From contig CAVUCE010000008.1 of assembly GCA_963739985.1 (NCBI GenBank), positions 248,001 through 312,000 on the forward strand: DNA of 64,000 nucleotides, written 5' to 3'. The DNA comes from CAVUCE01 sp963739985 (GTDB taxonomy: Bacteria > Bacteroidota > Ignavibacteria > Ignavibacteriales > Ignavibacteriaceae). Below the pieces are notes generated by a model, which had not been told where the DNA came from, made no database searches, and saw nothing but the letters and a program-made list of their open reading frames with translations. A program made the translations under genes and the position numbers. Shown one piece after another: positions 1-9,675 of this stretch; positions within the stretch are counted from its first letter, which is position 1, and every line of letters begins with the position of its first letter.

Positions 1-208
1 TGTTACCAGAATGGTCTATATGAGCATGAGAAAGTAAAAGTGTGTCAATTGATTCGGGGTCAAATTTAAAGTGCCTGTTAATTTCAAAAGCTTGTTTTCT
101 GCGGCCTTGAAACATTCCGCAATCCAATAAAATTTTCTTTCCGTTTATACTTAGTAAATGCTGAGATCCTGTAACTGTTTGCGCGGCGCCAATGAATTGT
201 ATCTTCAT
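1..208 (-). CDS. Metallo-beta-lactamase fold / beta-CASP hydrolase, N-terminal part (runs off window)
   Basis: Reading the minus strand from the ATG at 206-208 gives MKIQFIGAAQTVTGSQHLL and then, near residue 60, the zinc-binding motif HAHIDH (HxHxDH). This is the hallmark of metallo-beta-lactamase hydrolases, and the start (FIGAAQTVTGS) is typical of the RNA-processing beta-CASP subfamily (YSH1/CPSF-like exonucleases). An AAGGAAG ribosome binding site sits just upstream of the ATG. Only about 69 codons are inside the window, so the beta-CASP domain itself cannot be checked. Expected to be cytoplasmic. Divergently oriented from the GH16 gene. Confidence 0.85.
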   Translation of the reverse strand, partial: MKIQFIGAAQTVTGSQHLLSINGKKILLDCGMFQGRRKQAFEINRHFKFDPESIDTLLLSHAHIDHSGN

Positions 209-525
209 AATTGCTTCCTTTTATGATAGTGTTTAGAAGCTTAAAGAAATGCTATACCTTTCTTGTAGGCAGATTTCAATAATTGAAATATAAACCGATC
301 TATATTTAAATATTAAGAGAGTAATTTTCAATCTTTTTGAAAAATAATTTAATGGTAATCAATGAAGCAAATTTTATTTATTTGATAAAAGTGTTTTATC
401 ATTTTAATAAAAGTTTAATCCTTTTTCAATCTCAATTTTTTCAATTATAAATTATAGTCTTATAATTAATCTCTGCACGATATTTGCAAATTGTTAATTT
501 TATATACAAGCATCGGGACTGAATA
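209..525. other. Divergent intergenic region
   Basis: AT-rich spacer between the divergent metallo-hydrolase and GH16 genes; it must hold both promoters. I see no confident promoter box, hairpin or small gene. Confidence 0.5.
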
Positions 526-2676
526 ATGCACAAATTTTACCTCCGCATTCTAACCTTATCTGCAATAATGTTAATATTCGGCAATAATTTATTTGCCCAA
601 TCATATAAATTGGTTTGGTCGGATGAATTTAACGGCACTTCTTTAGACCAATCAAAATGGAACTATGAAACCGGGAACAATAATGGCAACAATAATGAAT
701 GGGAGTATTATACAACCCGTTCACAAAATTTATATTTTGATAACGGAATGATGGTTATTAAAGCAATAAAAGAAGATTATGGCGGACAACATTATACTTC
801 GGCTCGAATAAATACTTCGGGTAAGTTTAGTTTTAAATACGGAAAAATTGAAGCAAGAATGAAGCTTCCATACGGTCAAGGAATTTGGCCTGCTTTCTGG
901 ATGTTAGGCGACAATATTTCTTCAGTTGGGTGGCCTGCTAGCGGCGAAACGGATATTATGGAGTTAATAGGAGGATCAGCTTCAGGAAGAGATAATACGG
1001 TTTATGGAACTGTCCATTGGTCGCAAAACGGCTCGCACGCCCAATATGGAAAAAGTTATACATTAAGTTCCGGAATTTTTGCCGATGATTTTCATACTTT
1101 TGCAATTACCTGGGATCCACAACAAATTGTCTGGTACGTCGACGGAAAATCATATTGCGCAATCGATATTTCCTCCGCCGACTTATCTGCATTTCAAAAT
1201 AAATCTTTTATAATTTTTAATTTAGCAGTCGGTGGCGATTGGCCGGGCTACCCCGATAATACAACTGTGTTCCCACAAACTATGCAAGTTGACTATGTTA
1301 GAGTTTACGAAGATACTGATATTGCTCCTCAAATTTCAATAACTTCACCTTCAAGTAATACGGATTACCCTGAGAATTCAAATATTAGCATAAAAGCAGA
1401 TGCGAGTGTTGGAAACGGTAATATTTCATTAGTTGAGTTTTACCAGGGATCAATGAAAATTGGAGAAACTGACTTAGCTCCATATGCGATGACCTGGAGA
1501 AATGTTTTATCAGGAAATTATACTATTAGCGCAAAAGTATATACTGATAAAAATTTCACATCGGTTTCAGATGCAGTAAATGTTAAAGTTGGTTCGGGTT
1601 CAGTAAACGCGCCTTTTGGAGGATCAGCTTTTAATATTCCGGGAATAATAGAAGCTGAGAATTATAATCTCGGAGGTTCTAACGTAGGTTATTATGATTC
1701 AACTCCAGGCAATACAGGCGGGACATATCGATCTGACGATGTAGATATTCAAGAATGTTCAGATACAAACGGTGGATATGATATTGGCTGGGTGACGGCA
1801 AATGAATGGCTCGCATATTCTGTTGATGTAAAGAAAACCGCCGAATACCAATTCACTACTAGAGTAGCTTCTAATTCAACGGGCGGTAAGTTTCATATTG
1901 AAATAGACGGAACAAATGTAACTGGAAGTTTAACCGCTCCGGTAACCGGCGGATGGCAAACATGGAAAGATGTTGTATCATCAAATATAAATCTCCAGGC
2001 AGGATTTCATATAATGAAGCTTGTAATTGAAAGTGGTGAATTTAATATAAATAAAATTGATGTTTATGAACCAAATACCCAACCGCAAATTCAAGTTGTA
2101 TTTCCTAATGGAAATGAAGATCTGCAAATTGGAAGTATACAAGAAATTCGCTGGAATAGTTTAATGGTATCGGATGTCAAGATCGGGTTATCAACAGACG
2201 GCGGAAAATCTTGGTCAACAATAAGCTCAGGTTCAAGTTCGCAATTTGGTGTATTACGTTGGGAAGTGCCTTCATTACCTTCAAAAGATTGCAAGATTAT
2301 GATTCTTAATAAAGATAATCTGAGTATCGGCGATCAGAGTGATTCAACATTTAGTATTCAAGAGGCAACTTCAGTTAAGGATAAGATTCAACCCCAAGGA
2401 TTTTTATTAGAGCAAAATTATCCCAATCCATTTAATCCGACCACTTCAATTAAATACCAAATTCCTTCAAATGCCTTTGTAACCATTAAGGTTTATGATT
2501 ATCTGGGAAAAGAAATATCAACTCTTGTTAATCAAAATAAATCTGCCGGCGTTTATATAACAAATTTTTCAGGAAATAATCTTGCATCGGGGATATATTT
2601 CTATACCCTTTCTTTGAAATCAAATGATTTAAACAAGAGTTATCATATTGTAAAAAAAATGACTCTGTTAAAATAA
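526..2676 (+). CDS. Secreted GH16 endo-beta-glucanase (laminarinase-like) with CBM6 and T9SS sorting domain
   Basis: 716 aa. Residues 1-24 are a signal peptide ending in FAQ. Residues 26-262 are a GH16 beta-jelly-roll: WSDEFNG at the start, GQGIWPAFWMLG in the substrate cleft, and the catalytic motif GETDIMEL with the nucleophile at E141 and the acid/base at E146. Residues about 268-355 form an Ig-like domain, 370-514 a CBM6 (IEAENYN start, WLAYSVDV), 522-612 a Ser/Thr-rich (Kre9-like) Ig module, and 630-716 the T9SS sorting domain (NYPNPFNPTTSIKY). GH16 enzymes of this subtype cleave beta-1,3(-1,4)-glucans such as laminarin or lichenan; the exact substrate is inferred. The protein should cross the outer membrane by T9SS and be surface-bound or released. 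The ATG at 526 gives the signal peptide directly. A strong terminator follows. Confidence 0.93.
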   Translation: MHKFYLRILTLSAIMLIFGNNLFAQSYKLVWSDEFNGTSLDQSKWNYETGNNNGNNNEWEYYTTRSQNLYFDNGMMVIKAIKEDYGGQHYTSARINTSGKFSFKYGKIEARMKLPYGQGIWPAFWMLGDNISSVGWPASGETDIMELIGGSASGRDNTVYGTVHWSQNGSHAQYGKSYTLSSGIFADDFHTFAITWDPQQIVWYVDGKSYCAIDISSADLSAFQNKSFIIFNLAVGGDWPGYPDNTTVFPQTMQVDYVRVYEDTDIAPQISITSPSSNTDYPENSNISIKADASVGNGNISLVEFYQGSMKIGETDLAPYAMTWRNVLSGNYTISAKVYTDKNFTSVSDAVNVKVGSGSVNAPFGGSAFNIPGIIEAENYNLGGSNVGYYDSTPGNTGGTYRSDDVDIQECSDTNGGYDIGWVTANEWLAYSVDVKKTAEYQFTTRVASNSTGGKFHIEIDGTNVTGSLTAPVTGGWQTWKDVVSSNINLQAGFHIMKLVIESGEFNINKIDVYEPNTQPQIQVVFPNGNEDLQIGSIQEIRWNSLMVSDVKIGLSTDGGKSWSTISSGSSSQFGVLRWEVPSLPSKDCKIMILNKDNLSIGDQSDSTFSIQEATSVKDKIQPQGFLLEQNYPNPFNPTTSIKYQIPSNAFVTIKVYDYLGKEISTLVNQNKSAGVYITNFSGNNLASGIYFYTLSLKSNDLNKSYHIVKKMTLLK

Positions 2677-2696
2677 AATCCACCTTATCTATGATG

Positions 2697-2744
2697 AGGT
2701 TGTATTGAATTTATCGATAAATTCTATGCAACCTCTTTTTTTTA
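2697..2744 (+). terminator. Rho-independent terminator after GH16 gene
   Basis: AGGTTG (2697-2702) pairs with CAACCT (2729-2734), with an inner palindrome GAATTTATCGATAAATTC, followed by a run of eight T. Confidence 0.85.
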
Positions 2745-2885
2745 TCCTTTTTTTGAACTTTTATACACTACTTTTCAAATACATGCAGAATAATTTTATA
2801 ATGAAAATTAAACTTTAGTTTAGCACAAAAGATTTACTTAAATTATCATTCGATTTTTAAACCTACTAACTCTTAGGGAACAAAC

Positions 2886-4301
2886 TTGAATAAATTCTTT
2901 ACTTTTAATTCTTCATTAGAAATATTCTTAATATCATTATTTCTATTTACCTCAACCTATTCACAAGTATCACTTAAAGATAAAATCGGACAAATGATAA
3001 TGGTTGGATTTTATGGTGACCAACAAACCGGAATCCCAGATATTCCCGATTCACTTAAATATGATTTATCACAAAGAAATTTGGGGGGAGTCCTTCTTTT
3101 CGGTTACAATTTAGATAATCCAAGTCAAATGATAGATTTGAATAATAAACTTAACTCTAATGCAAAAACTCCATTATTTATAGCAACAGATCAAGAAGGC
3201 GGTAAAGTTGCTAGATTAAGTTCCGCAAATGGATTTTCGAAAACTTATACTGCTTATCAACTCGGTACTGTTTTCAACTCGGAAGATTCCACTAGAGCAA
3301 TGGCATCAATGATGGCGGATTGGATGCAGCAAGTTGGAATAAATGTGGATTTTGCGCCTGTTGTTGATGTTGATGTTGATCCAAATAGCCCGGCAATTGG
3401 ACATTACGGAAGAAGTTTTTCACCGTTTCCGGATACAGTATCCAAATTCGCTGGTTACTTTATAGATGAAATGAACAAGAAAAAGATTATTACTTCACTA
3501 AAACACTTCCCCGGTCATGGAAGTGCGATGATGGATTCACATTTGGGATTTACCGATATAACAAATACGTGGGCTGACTCTGAACTTGTCCCTTACAAAT
3601 CTCTGCTGAAAAATAATTATAATAATATGATAATGGTTGGACACTTATTTAATGCTCACTTAGATTCTTTATATCCGGCTTCCCTCTCTCATAAAGTTAT
3701 AACAGGACTTTTGAGAGAAAGACTGGGCTTTAAAGGGGTTGTTGTAAGTGATGAATTATTTATGAATGCGATTTCTGATAATTATTCATTTGACAGCACA
3801 ATTACTTTAGCAATTAATGCGGGAATTGATATCCTTTTGTTCAAGAAGAGTATGATTAACAATGGTTTTGATGATATCTCTCTTTGCGACAGTGTTATCA
3901 ATATTGTTGAGAAACAAATTAAAGCCGGCAAAATTTCCGAATCTACTATCGACTCAGCTTACACTAGAATAATGGATCTTAAAAGCAGATATTTAAAACC
4001 ATCGAAAGTAAATGATAAATATCTTGCAAGTCTAAAACCGGAGGAATATTCACTTTCAAACTATCCTAATCCCTTTAACCCAACTACAACATTAAGTTTT
4101 AATCTCCCCCAAGAGAATAACATTTCAATAAAAATATTTAATGTTACCGGAGAATTAGTTAAAGAAATATTTAAAGGCAGATTAAACACCGGAGTACATA
4201 ATTTTTCTTTTGACGGAAGTAATTTATCATCAGGAGTTTATTTTGCTGTACTTCAAACATCTGGAAAATTGATTACACATAAATTAATTTTACTAAAATA
4301 A
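2886..4301 (+). CDS. Secreted GH3 beta-N-acetylhexosaminidase-like glycosidase (NagZ family) with T9SS sorting domain
   Basis: 471 aa with a TTG start at 2886, preceded by AGGGAA; the following residues form a signal peptide to about residue 26. The GH3 N-terminal TIM barrel covers about 31-370. It has the NagZ-type loop KHFPGHGSAMMDSH with the histidine of the His/Asp acid-base dyad at H211 (H207 just before), and the nucleophile in VVVSDELFM at D289. Residues 390-471 are the T9SS sorting domain (NYPNPFNPTTTLSF). NagZ-type GH3 enzymes remove N-acetylglucosamine from peptidoglycan fragments or chitin oligomers, usually in the cytoplasm. Export by T9SS suggests that this one works on external amino-sugar polymers (inference). 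It lies 3' of the GH16 gene but behind a terminator, so it is probably a separate unit. Confidence 0.9.
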   Translation: MNKFFTFNSSLEIFLISLFLFTSTYSQVSLKDKIGQMIMVGFYGDQQTGIPDIPDSLKYDLSQRNLGGVLLFGYNLDNPSQMIDLNNKLNSNAKTPLFIATDQEGGKVARLSSANGFSKTYTAYQLGTVFNSEDSTRAMASMMADWMQQVGINVDFAPVVDVDVDPNSPAIGHYGRSFSPFPDTVSKFAGYFIDEMNKKKIITSLKHFPGHGSAMMDSHLGFTDITNTWADSELVPYKSLLKNNYNNMIMVGHLFNAHLDSLYPASLSHKVITGLLRERLGFKGVVVSDELFMNAISDNYSFDSTITLAINAGIDILLFKKSMINNGFDDISLCDSVINIVEKQIKAGKISESTIDSAYTRIMDLKSRYLKPSKVNDKYLASLKPEEYSLSNYPNPFNPTTTLSFNLPQENNISIKIFNVTGELVKEIFKGRLNTGVHNFSFDGSNLSSGVYFAVLQTSGKLITHKLILLK

Positions 4302-4320
4302 AAGATGTTCAAAGTTTTAA

Positions 4321-4358
4321 TTCCCGTGTTACCGGTTAACGCGGGAACTTTTAATTTT
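4321..4358 (+). terminator. Rho-independent terminator after GH3 gene
   Basis: TTCCCGTGTTA pairs with TAACGCGGGAA (11-bp stem with one G-U pair, loop CCGGT), followed by CTTTTAATTTTT. Confidence 0.8.
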
Positions 4359-4491
4359 TATTTACAACATACCCTTTTAAATAATTAATTATTTCTTTGT
4401 TTAAGAGTTTGAGAATTGGAACAATATGATAACTCAATTATTGCTATTAGAAGCAAGAAGCTAAAATATTTTTCCAATTATTATTTCCCTA

Positions 4492-5013
4492 TTATGCTGT
4501 TCCTTCATTTTTCTTTTTGCTGATAAAGAAAAAGTATCCGCCTATAAATAATGCAACAAATAGTTGTATTAAAAGAGGTGAACTGACTAAATCTGTATTG
4601 ATTAGGCCTACCTTTATAAGAATAATTTTGGCTGTATAATAATAAACCTTACTCAGAATTATACTAAAAAACATTATAGCAAAATCGTTCTTTAATAATT
4701 TTAAAAGTGTAAAGAACAACCAAACATTCAAACTAAGTTCAGATGTAATTAGAAGCGCTTTTATTAAATACGGATGACTTGCAAGTAGAAATGAAAATAC
4801 CGGCAATGTTAATGCTATAATAAAAGCATTTTTATTTGAAGTATGAATAACAGCTGCCATTACCATTATTCGCATAGGATCGGCTATATACAACGGGAAA
4901 CTTAGCAAGTGAGAAATTGTAGGGACCAGATAGATTACTAATAACGCAATTAAATTATAAACATAACTGTTGAATCTTAATTTTGTGTTTTCTAAAGGAA
5001 TTATATTTTCCAA
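4492..5013 (-). CDS. Small polytopic membrane protein, function unknown
   Basis: 173 aa with a TTG start at 5011-5013 and an AGAAGGGATC ribosome binding site a few bases upstream. About five or six hydrophobic helices cover residues 18-165, and the protein ends in a short basic tail (SKKKNEGTA). The pattern ADPMRIM, a helix, LPVFSFLLASHP, then LITSEL resembles the layout of substrate-binding (S) components of ECF-type vitamin transporters, but no diagnostic motif settles this and no ECF ATPase is nearby. It lies downstream of the MscS gene on the same strand, behind a terminator. I do not assign a function. Confidence 0.75.
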   Translation of the reverse strand: MENIIPLENTKLRFNSYVYNLIALLVIYLVPTISHLLSFPLYIADPMRIMVMAAVIHTSNKNAFIIALTLPVFSFLLASHPYLIKALLITSELSLNVWLFFTLLKLLKNDFAIMFFSIILSKVYYYTAKIILIKVGLINTDLVSSPLLIQLFVALFIGGYFFFISKKKNEGTA

Positions 5014-5041
5014 TTTGATCCCTTCTTTATCTAAGATACAA

Positions 5042-5080
5042 TAAAAAGCCCGCAGAATTAATAATTAAAACTGCGGACAA
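5042..5080 (-). terminator. Rho-independent terminator after MscS gene
   Basis: On the minus strand GTCCGCAG and CTGCGGGC form an 8-bp stem around an AT-rich loop, followed by TTTTTATT. Confidence 0.85.
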
Positions 5081-5106
5081 ATACAATATTTAATAGAATA
5101 ATATAA

Positions 5107-5922
5107 TTATTGCTTTAATTCTCCATCAAGATGAACATCCATTTGCGGAAATGGTATACCGATTTCAGCTTTATCGAGCGCAATCTTAATTTCTTCCGTT
5201 AATATTTCACGCAAAGCCCAATAATTTGAAGTCTCCGTCCAGGCACGAATAGCCCAATCTATTGAAGAGCCGCCGAGTTCCAACAAATATACAACAGGAG
5301 CCGGATCTTTGTGAACGCCTTCCACTGAGTTTACAACATTTAATAGGACCTCCCTGGTTTTCTTTATATCTGCAGAATAATCTGTACCAACATTTACATC
5401 AACTCTTCTTACTTCATGATGTGTTATGTTTTCGATTGTAGAACCAAATATAGAGCCATTAGGAACGATTATTCTCCTTTTATCCGGAGTATCCAAAACT
5501 GTTGTGAACAATTCAATTTCTATAACCGAACCGGATGTTCCGGCAACGGCAATGTAATCCCCTACTTTGTATGGGCGAAATAATAATAGCATGATCCCCG
5601 CGGAAAAATTTGAGAGAGTTCCTTGCATGGCTAAACCTACAGCAAAACCCAAAGCAGCTAATATAGCTGCAAAGCTAGCCACCGGAATTCCAAATATACC
5701 AAGTACAGCTAATCCGCCTAGTATTAAAATTAAATATCTGGCTAAGTTAGAAAAGAATTTTGTAAGTGTAAGATCAACTTTGGATTTTTCTAAAGCTTTA
5801 GTTGTAACTTTTTTTGCCCATTTACCTAGAATCAGAGTTATTATTAAAACTACTATAGCTCCTACAAGATTCAGCGCTAATGGAATGACACTCGACCAAT
5901 TATAAGATTTTAATATTTCCAT
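5107..5922 (-). CDS. mscS: Small-conductance mechanosensitive channel (MscS family)
   Basis: 271 aa, close to E. coli MscS length. Three membrane helices lie at about 15-38, 55-76 and 80-110. TM3 has the Gly/Ala-packed pore pattern AALGFAVGLAMQGTLSNFSAG, followed by FRPYKVGD at the start of the beta domain and VPNGSIFGSTIEN, all typical of MscS. The C-terminal alpha/beta domain is complete (FPQMDVHL). It acts in the inner membrane as an emergency valve opened by membrane tension on hypo-osmotic shock. The ATG is preceded by GGAAGGGATAG. It is monocistronic, as a terminator follows. Confidence 0.95.
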   Translation of the reverse strand: MEILKSYNWSSVIPLALNLVGAIVVLIITLILGKWAKKVTTKALEKSKVDLTLTKFFSNLARYLILILGGLAVLGIFGIPVASFAAILAALGFAVGLAMQGTLSNFSAGIMLLLFRPYKVGDYIAVAGTSGSVIEIELFTTVLDTPDKRRIIVPNGSIFGSTIENITHHEVRRVDVNVGTDYSADIKKTREVLLNVVNSVEGVHKDPAPVVYLLELGGSSIDWAIRAWTETSNYWALREILTEEIKIALDKAEIGIPFPQMDVHLDGELKQ

Positions 5923-6567
5923 CTATCCCTTCCTTTTATTTTACTATATAATTTTTAATTTAATTCCTTAACAATATAACTTTCTTCTAAGTTCAAGGTG
6001 AGGTTATTAATATATAAACCGAAGCAGTTGAATGCAATTTTTCTGATTGAAGTTTTTCAATATTATTTTCATTCATATAAAAATATGCTCAAATTATACA
6101 TACAAAAAGATTAAAAAAACTTCCTCAATTCATTTTAATTATCACAAAAGTTATATCCTTAAGAAATTCTTTGTTTTCTGTCCAACGAACAAATTCATTT
6201 TTCAAAAAGTTAATGAAATTTTAGATCCACCGACAGCACACCAATGTCTTTAATTTTATGGACTTAACATTGAAGTAATGACTCAAACACTTGGTTGTTC
6301 TACCTCAATTGTTAAAAGAAAACGGGGACTTGCCCACACCCGGCTTTACAGGAATTAGAATAATTCAGTGCGTGTTCCTTCGTGAAAGAGATTTCTTCGT
6401 GCACTTTTGTGTCTGAATATTTCAAAAAATAATTTATACACAGCAATCACAAAGCTACCCTAAGAAAAAAATTAAAAATTAATGAAACAATTTCTCTTTT
6501 TTCACGCATGTAGGTATAGAGGGTTTCTTCATAATTAACACTCGTCAATTAAATATTATCATTTTTT
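5923..6567. other. Long intergenic region without a supported gene
   Basis: About 650 bases between the divergent MscS gene and the repeat protein gene. A 68-codon open frame at 6047-6253 has no ribosome binding site and reads as low-complexity AT sequence, so I do not call it. The segment 6325-6420 is less AT-rich but shows no stable hairpin or gene remnant that I can name. Confidence 0.4.
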
Positions 6568-6574
6568 AGGAGGT
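6568..6574 (+). promoter_or_regulatory. Strong Shine-Dalgarno site
   Basis: AGGAGGT ends five bases before the ATG at 6580. It is a near-perfect SD, stronger than at most genes in this window, and fixes the start of the repeat protein. Confidence 0.8.
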
Positions 6575-6579
6575 TTAGT

Positions 6580-9085
6580 ATGAAAAGAATCATTTTCTTT
6601 TCGATTTTTATATGCGCAATGATGTTCCAATTTTCGCTTAATGCTCAAACAACCTATACCTTGGGAATTAACAACTCATCTTGGGATGACAGCCACGCCT
6701 GGTCGCCTGCGGGCATTCCAGGACCCGGAGATTTTGTTGTGATTCATGAATTTAATGTAACAATATCAGGTTCGCATGAGATAGCAGGTTTTTATCTGGA
6801 TAATGGAACAATTATATTTGCAGATACAGGCAAGTCATCGCTTACTGTAACCGATAGTTCCACCTGGAGCAGCGGTACTTTTAAAGGTGGCGGCGACAAC
6901 TCCTTAATATTTGCAGAAGGCTCAGTCGTAAATATTGTAGAAGATCCGTCACACCCATATCATCATTTGTATGAAACAACATATCTTACAAACCGGGGAA
7001 CAATTAATCTGCAAGGCTCTGTCGATTTTGGAATTAGAGGAAACTCCATCTTAAAAAACGAAGGCCTTTTTGATGTCATGTCTGATGCAGATTTTAGCGG
7101 TGAATCATTTTCCGGAGGAACATTCATAAATACCGGCACTGTTAGAAAAAGCGGAGGGACAGATATCACTTCTTTCAATTAACTGGTGGGTCTTTCAAAA
7201 CGATGGTGGTACTATTGATGTCCAATCGGGAACTCTCCAATTTAAGTGTGACGGAACGTTTAGCAACGGAAATTATAATGCTGATCCTGGTGCTAAAATG
7301 GAATTCTTTACCGGTACTCAGGTTTTTCAAGGAATCCTTTCAGGAGCGCCTGCCGGGGACATTATATTGAACGGTTCTTATATTAGCAGCGACAGCGCAA
7401 ATGTGACGCTCGATTTTCAAGGAACAGGATTCCAATTTAGTGACGGATACCTTGTAGGTAAAGGAACATTTATTATCCCTAAAGGTGCCTTATTTGTTTT
7501 GCCAGGTACTGAGATTGAACCGATACTGGGCGATGGTACAACATTACTGAATCAAGGTACGATTAAAATGGAAGGCGAAAATGATTTCATCATAAACGGA
7601 AATGCAATTGTAGACAATCAATCACTTTTTGATGTTACATCTGATGCTGATTTTACCGGTTCGCAGATCAGTGGCGGCACATTCCATAATACCGGGACGT
7701 TACGCAAGAGCGGAGGCAGTGATGTAACTTCTTTCAATTTATGGTGGGACTTCCAAAATGATGGGGGAACTATTGATGTCCAATCGGGAACTCTCCAATT
7801 TAAGTGCGACGGAACGTTTAGCGACGGAAATTATAATGCTGATCTTGGTGCTAAAATGGAATTCATTACCGGTACTCAGGTTTTTCAAGGAATTCTTACA
7901 GGAGCGCCTGCCGGGGATATATTGTTAAATGGTTCTTATATTAGCAGCGACAGCGTAGATGTGACTCTTGATTTTCAAGGAACAGGATTTCAATTTAGTT
8001 ACGGACGCCTTACAGGCGGAGGAACATTTATTATCCCCGATGGTGCTTTATTTGTGTTGCCGGGTGATCATTATGCAGGCTTGTATGGTGGAACCACCCT
8101 CCAGAATCAGGGGACGATCAGAATGGAAGGCGAAAATGCATTCGTCATAAATGGAAATGCAATTGTAGATAATCAATCACTTTTTGATGTTACGTCTGAT
8201 GCTGATTTTACCGGTTCACAGATCAGTGGCGGCACATTTCTTAATACCGGCACTTTACGCAAGAGCGGAGGGGATGGTGTTACTCAATGTAACCTTTGGT
8301 GGGATTTTCATAACAACGCTGGCGGAATTATCGATATTCAATCCGGAGAAATAGAGTTTACAAATAGCCAAAAATTTGAAAATGCTCAGGGAGGGATCAT
8401 TCAAGGTATCGACAGTATTAAAGTTCCTTCCAATTTTTCAAACGACGGAATTATTTCACCCGGTAATTCACACGGTATTCTTACCTACATTGACAACTTT
8501 CTTCCCTCTTCCACCGCAATATTGGATATTCAGCTTGGCGGCTTAACACCGGGTAACGAATATGATCAATTAAGTGTAACTGGAGGTGCTAAATTAAACG
8601 GCACTCTAAAAATATCTTTAATCGATGGATTTATTCCTGCAAAAGGTGATAGCTTTGTTGTCCTTACCACAACAGCCGCTATAACAGACAGCTTTGCAAC
8701 TATTGACGCTCAATCCGGTTTGTATTTAACGGTTAAAAAGAACTCAAATAATATTACAATATTTGTCGACAGTGTTGGAACAATAACATCGGTTAAAAAT
8801 AAAGAGAAGGCAGAAATTGTAACTAGCTATAATCTTTCCCAAAATTACCCGAATCCTTTCAATCCAAGCACAACAATTAGCTGGCAGTCTCCGGTAAGTA
8901 GCTGGCAGACTTTGAAGGTTTATGATATACTTGGTAAAGAGGTAGCTGTATTGGTTGATGAATTTAGACATGCGGGTCGAAATGAAGTTAAGTTTGATGC
9001 TTCAAGACTTGCAAGCGGAGTTTATATCTATCGTATAACTGCAGGTAAATTTTCATCAGTTAAAAAGATGATTTTCTTAAAATAA
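6580..9085 (+). pseudogene. Secreted repeat protein with T9SS sorting domain, interrupted by a one-base frameshift
   Basis: Two open frames (6580-7182 and 7184-9085) are one gene. The first stops at TAA 7180-7182 in TTCAATTAACTGGTGG. The matching place in the next repeat reads TTCAATTTATGGTGG, so one extra base moves the frame; without it the protein continues to 9085 (about 834 aa). Signal peptide at 1-23 (LNAQ). The body consists of 186-aa repeats rich in GTF, NTGTLRKSGG, WWDFQNDGG and FQG, which look like repeating beta-structure of a surface fibre or beta-helix; I know no named family. The C-terminus is a T9SS domain (NYPNPFNPSTTISW). The lesion is not in a long homopolymer. Whether it is real decay or a read error cannot be told here. 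Confidence 0.8.
7213..8328 (+). repeat. Two tandem 558-bp direct repeats within the repeat protein
   Basis: The segment starting TATTGATGTC at 7213 recurs at 7771, and in diverged form (TATCGATATT) at 8329, always 558 bases (186 codons) apart. Copies 7213-7770 and 7771-8328 are nearly identical over long stretches (for example GGAACTCTCCAATTTAAG and ACCGGTACTCAGGTTTTTC), so the duplication is recent. A more diverged copy precedes 7213. Confidence 0.9.
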
Positions 9086-9105
9086 ATTTAAATATGATTT
9101 TTTTC

Positions 9106-9136
9106 AACCCCGATATTTAGCATCGGGGTTTTTTAT
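9106..9136 (+). terminator. Rho-independent terminator after repeat protein gene
   Basis: AACCCCGAT (9106-9114) pairs with ATCGGGGTT (9122-9130), followed by TTTTTATT. Confidence 0.9.
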
Positions 9137-9393
9137 TATTATTTCCCAATCATTAAAACTTGCTCAATACAAAGGTTATTTTTCTTGATATTAAAATCCA
9201 AAATGACTTTATTAAATTATAATTATTTCAGGTCTTGAGCTCGAACCTTTTTGGGCTGCTAGTTGTAGTATTCTTATCTTGTATTCATTTCTTTCTACTC
9301 CTTACTAAGGCGCAGTTCTATCATTAAAAGCTGTGCAGAAACTTCTTGTCCTCCGTTAAATAAAATAATTATCAAACTTAACGGGAGAGAGTT

Positions 9394-9565
9394 ATGAAAA
9401 AGTTATTTTTTACTTTTATCATTTCAATATTATTTTACAAAAATATTAAATTCACAATCAGGTTGGTTCTAGCAGAACCCATATCTGTGGCCAAATGATT
9501 TTAATGACATCCGTTTCGCAAATTTAACGAAAGAATGGGTAGTGGATAACCAGGGCATCATTTAA
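9394..9565 (+). pseudogene. Remnant of a T9SS-type Ycf48-like (BNR/photosystem stability) protein, N-terminal fragment
   Basis: After GGGAGAGAG, the ATG at 9394 starts a signal peptide (MKKLFFTFIISILFYKN) that soon leaves frame. In the shifted frame the sequence reads SGWF-stop-QNPYLWPNDFNDIRF followed by EWVVDNQGII and a stop at 9563-9565. That matches the usual start of secreted Ycf48-like repeat proteins in this lineage (QNPLPQGNDLNDIHF, GWAVGDNGTI; from memory of the family). One frameshift, one internal stop and a truncation make it non-functional. Confidence 0.6.
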
Positions 9566-9566
9566 A

Positions 9567-9635
9567 GTATTTGCGTCTAACGATATCGAAGAAGGGAAAG
9601 CATTAAATAGAAGAGTAGCATTAATTAAAAGATAA
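9567..9635 (+). pseudogene. C-terminal tail fragment resembling an OmpA-family domain
   Basis: Directly after the Ycf48-like remnant, the frame starting at 9567 reads VFASNDIEEGKALNRRVALI and ends KR-stop at 9633-9635. The pattern SNxxxEGxxxNRRV is the hallmark of the last helix/strand of OmpA-like peptidoglycan-binding domains. Only about 22 codons remain, so a deletion has joined the tails of two unrelated genes. The call rests on this short motif alone. Confidence 0.5.
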
Positions 9636-9675
9636 AATGTTGTCGAATAATTTTTATAAAAATGGGAGGGGGAAA

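Noticed and set aside
6047..6253. 68-codon plus-strand open frame in a spacer
   Set aside because: No ribosome binding site, AT-noise composition, no domain.
7213..8328. Tandem repeats as a CRISPR array
   Set aside because: Units are 558 bases and coding, without spacers.
7298..9085. Separate gene starting at the ATG at 7298
   Set aside because: No ribosome binding site or signal peptide; the sequence before it continues the repeat from the 6580 gene once one base is removed.
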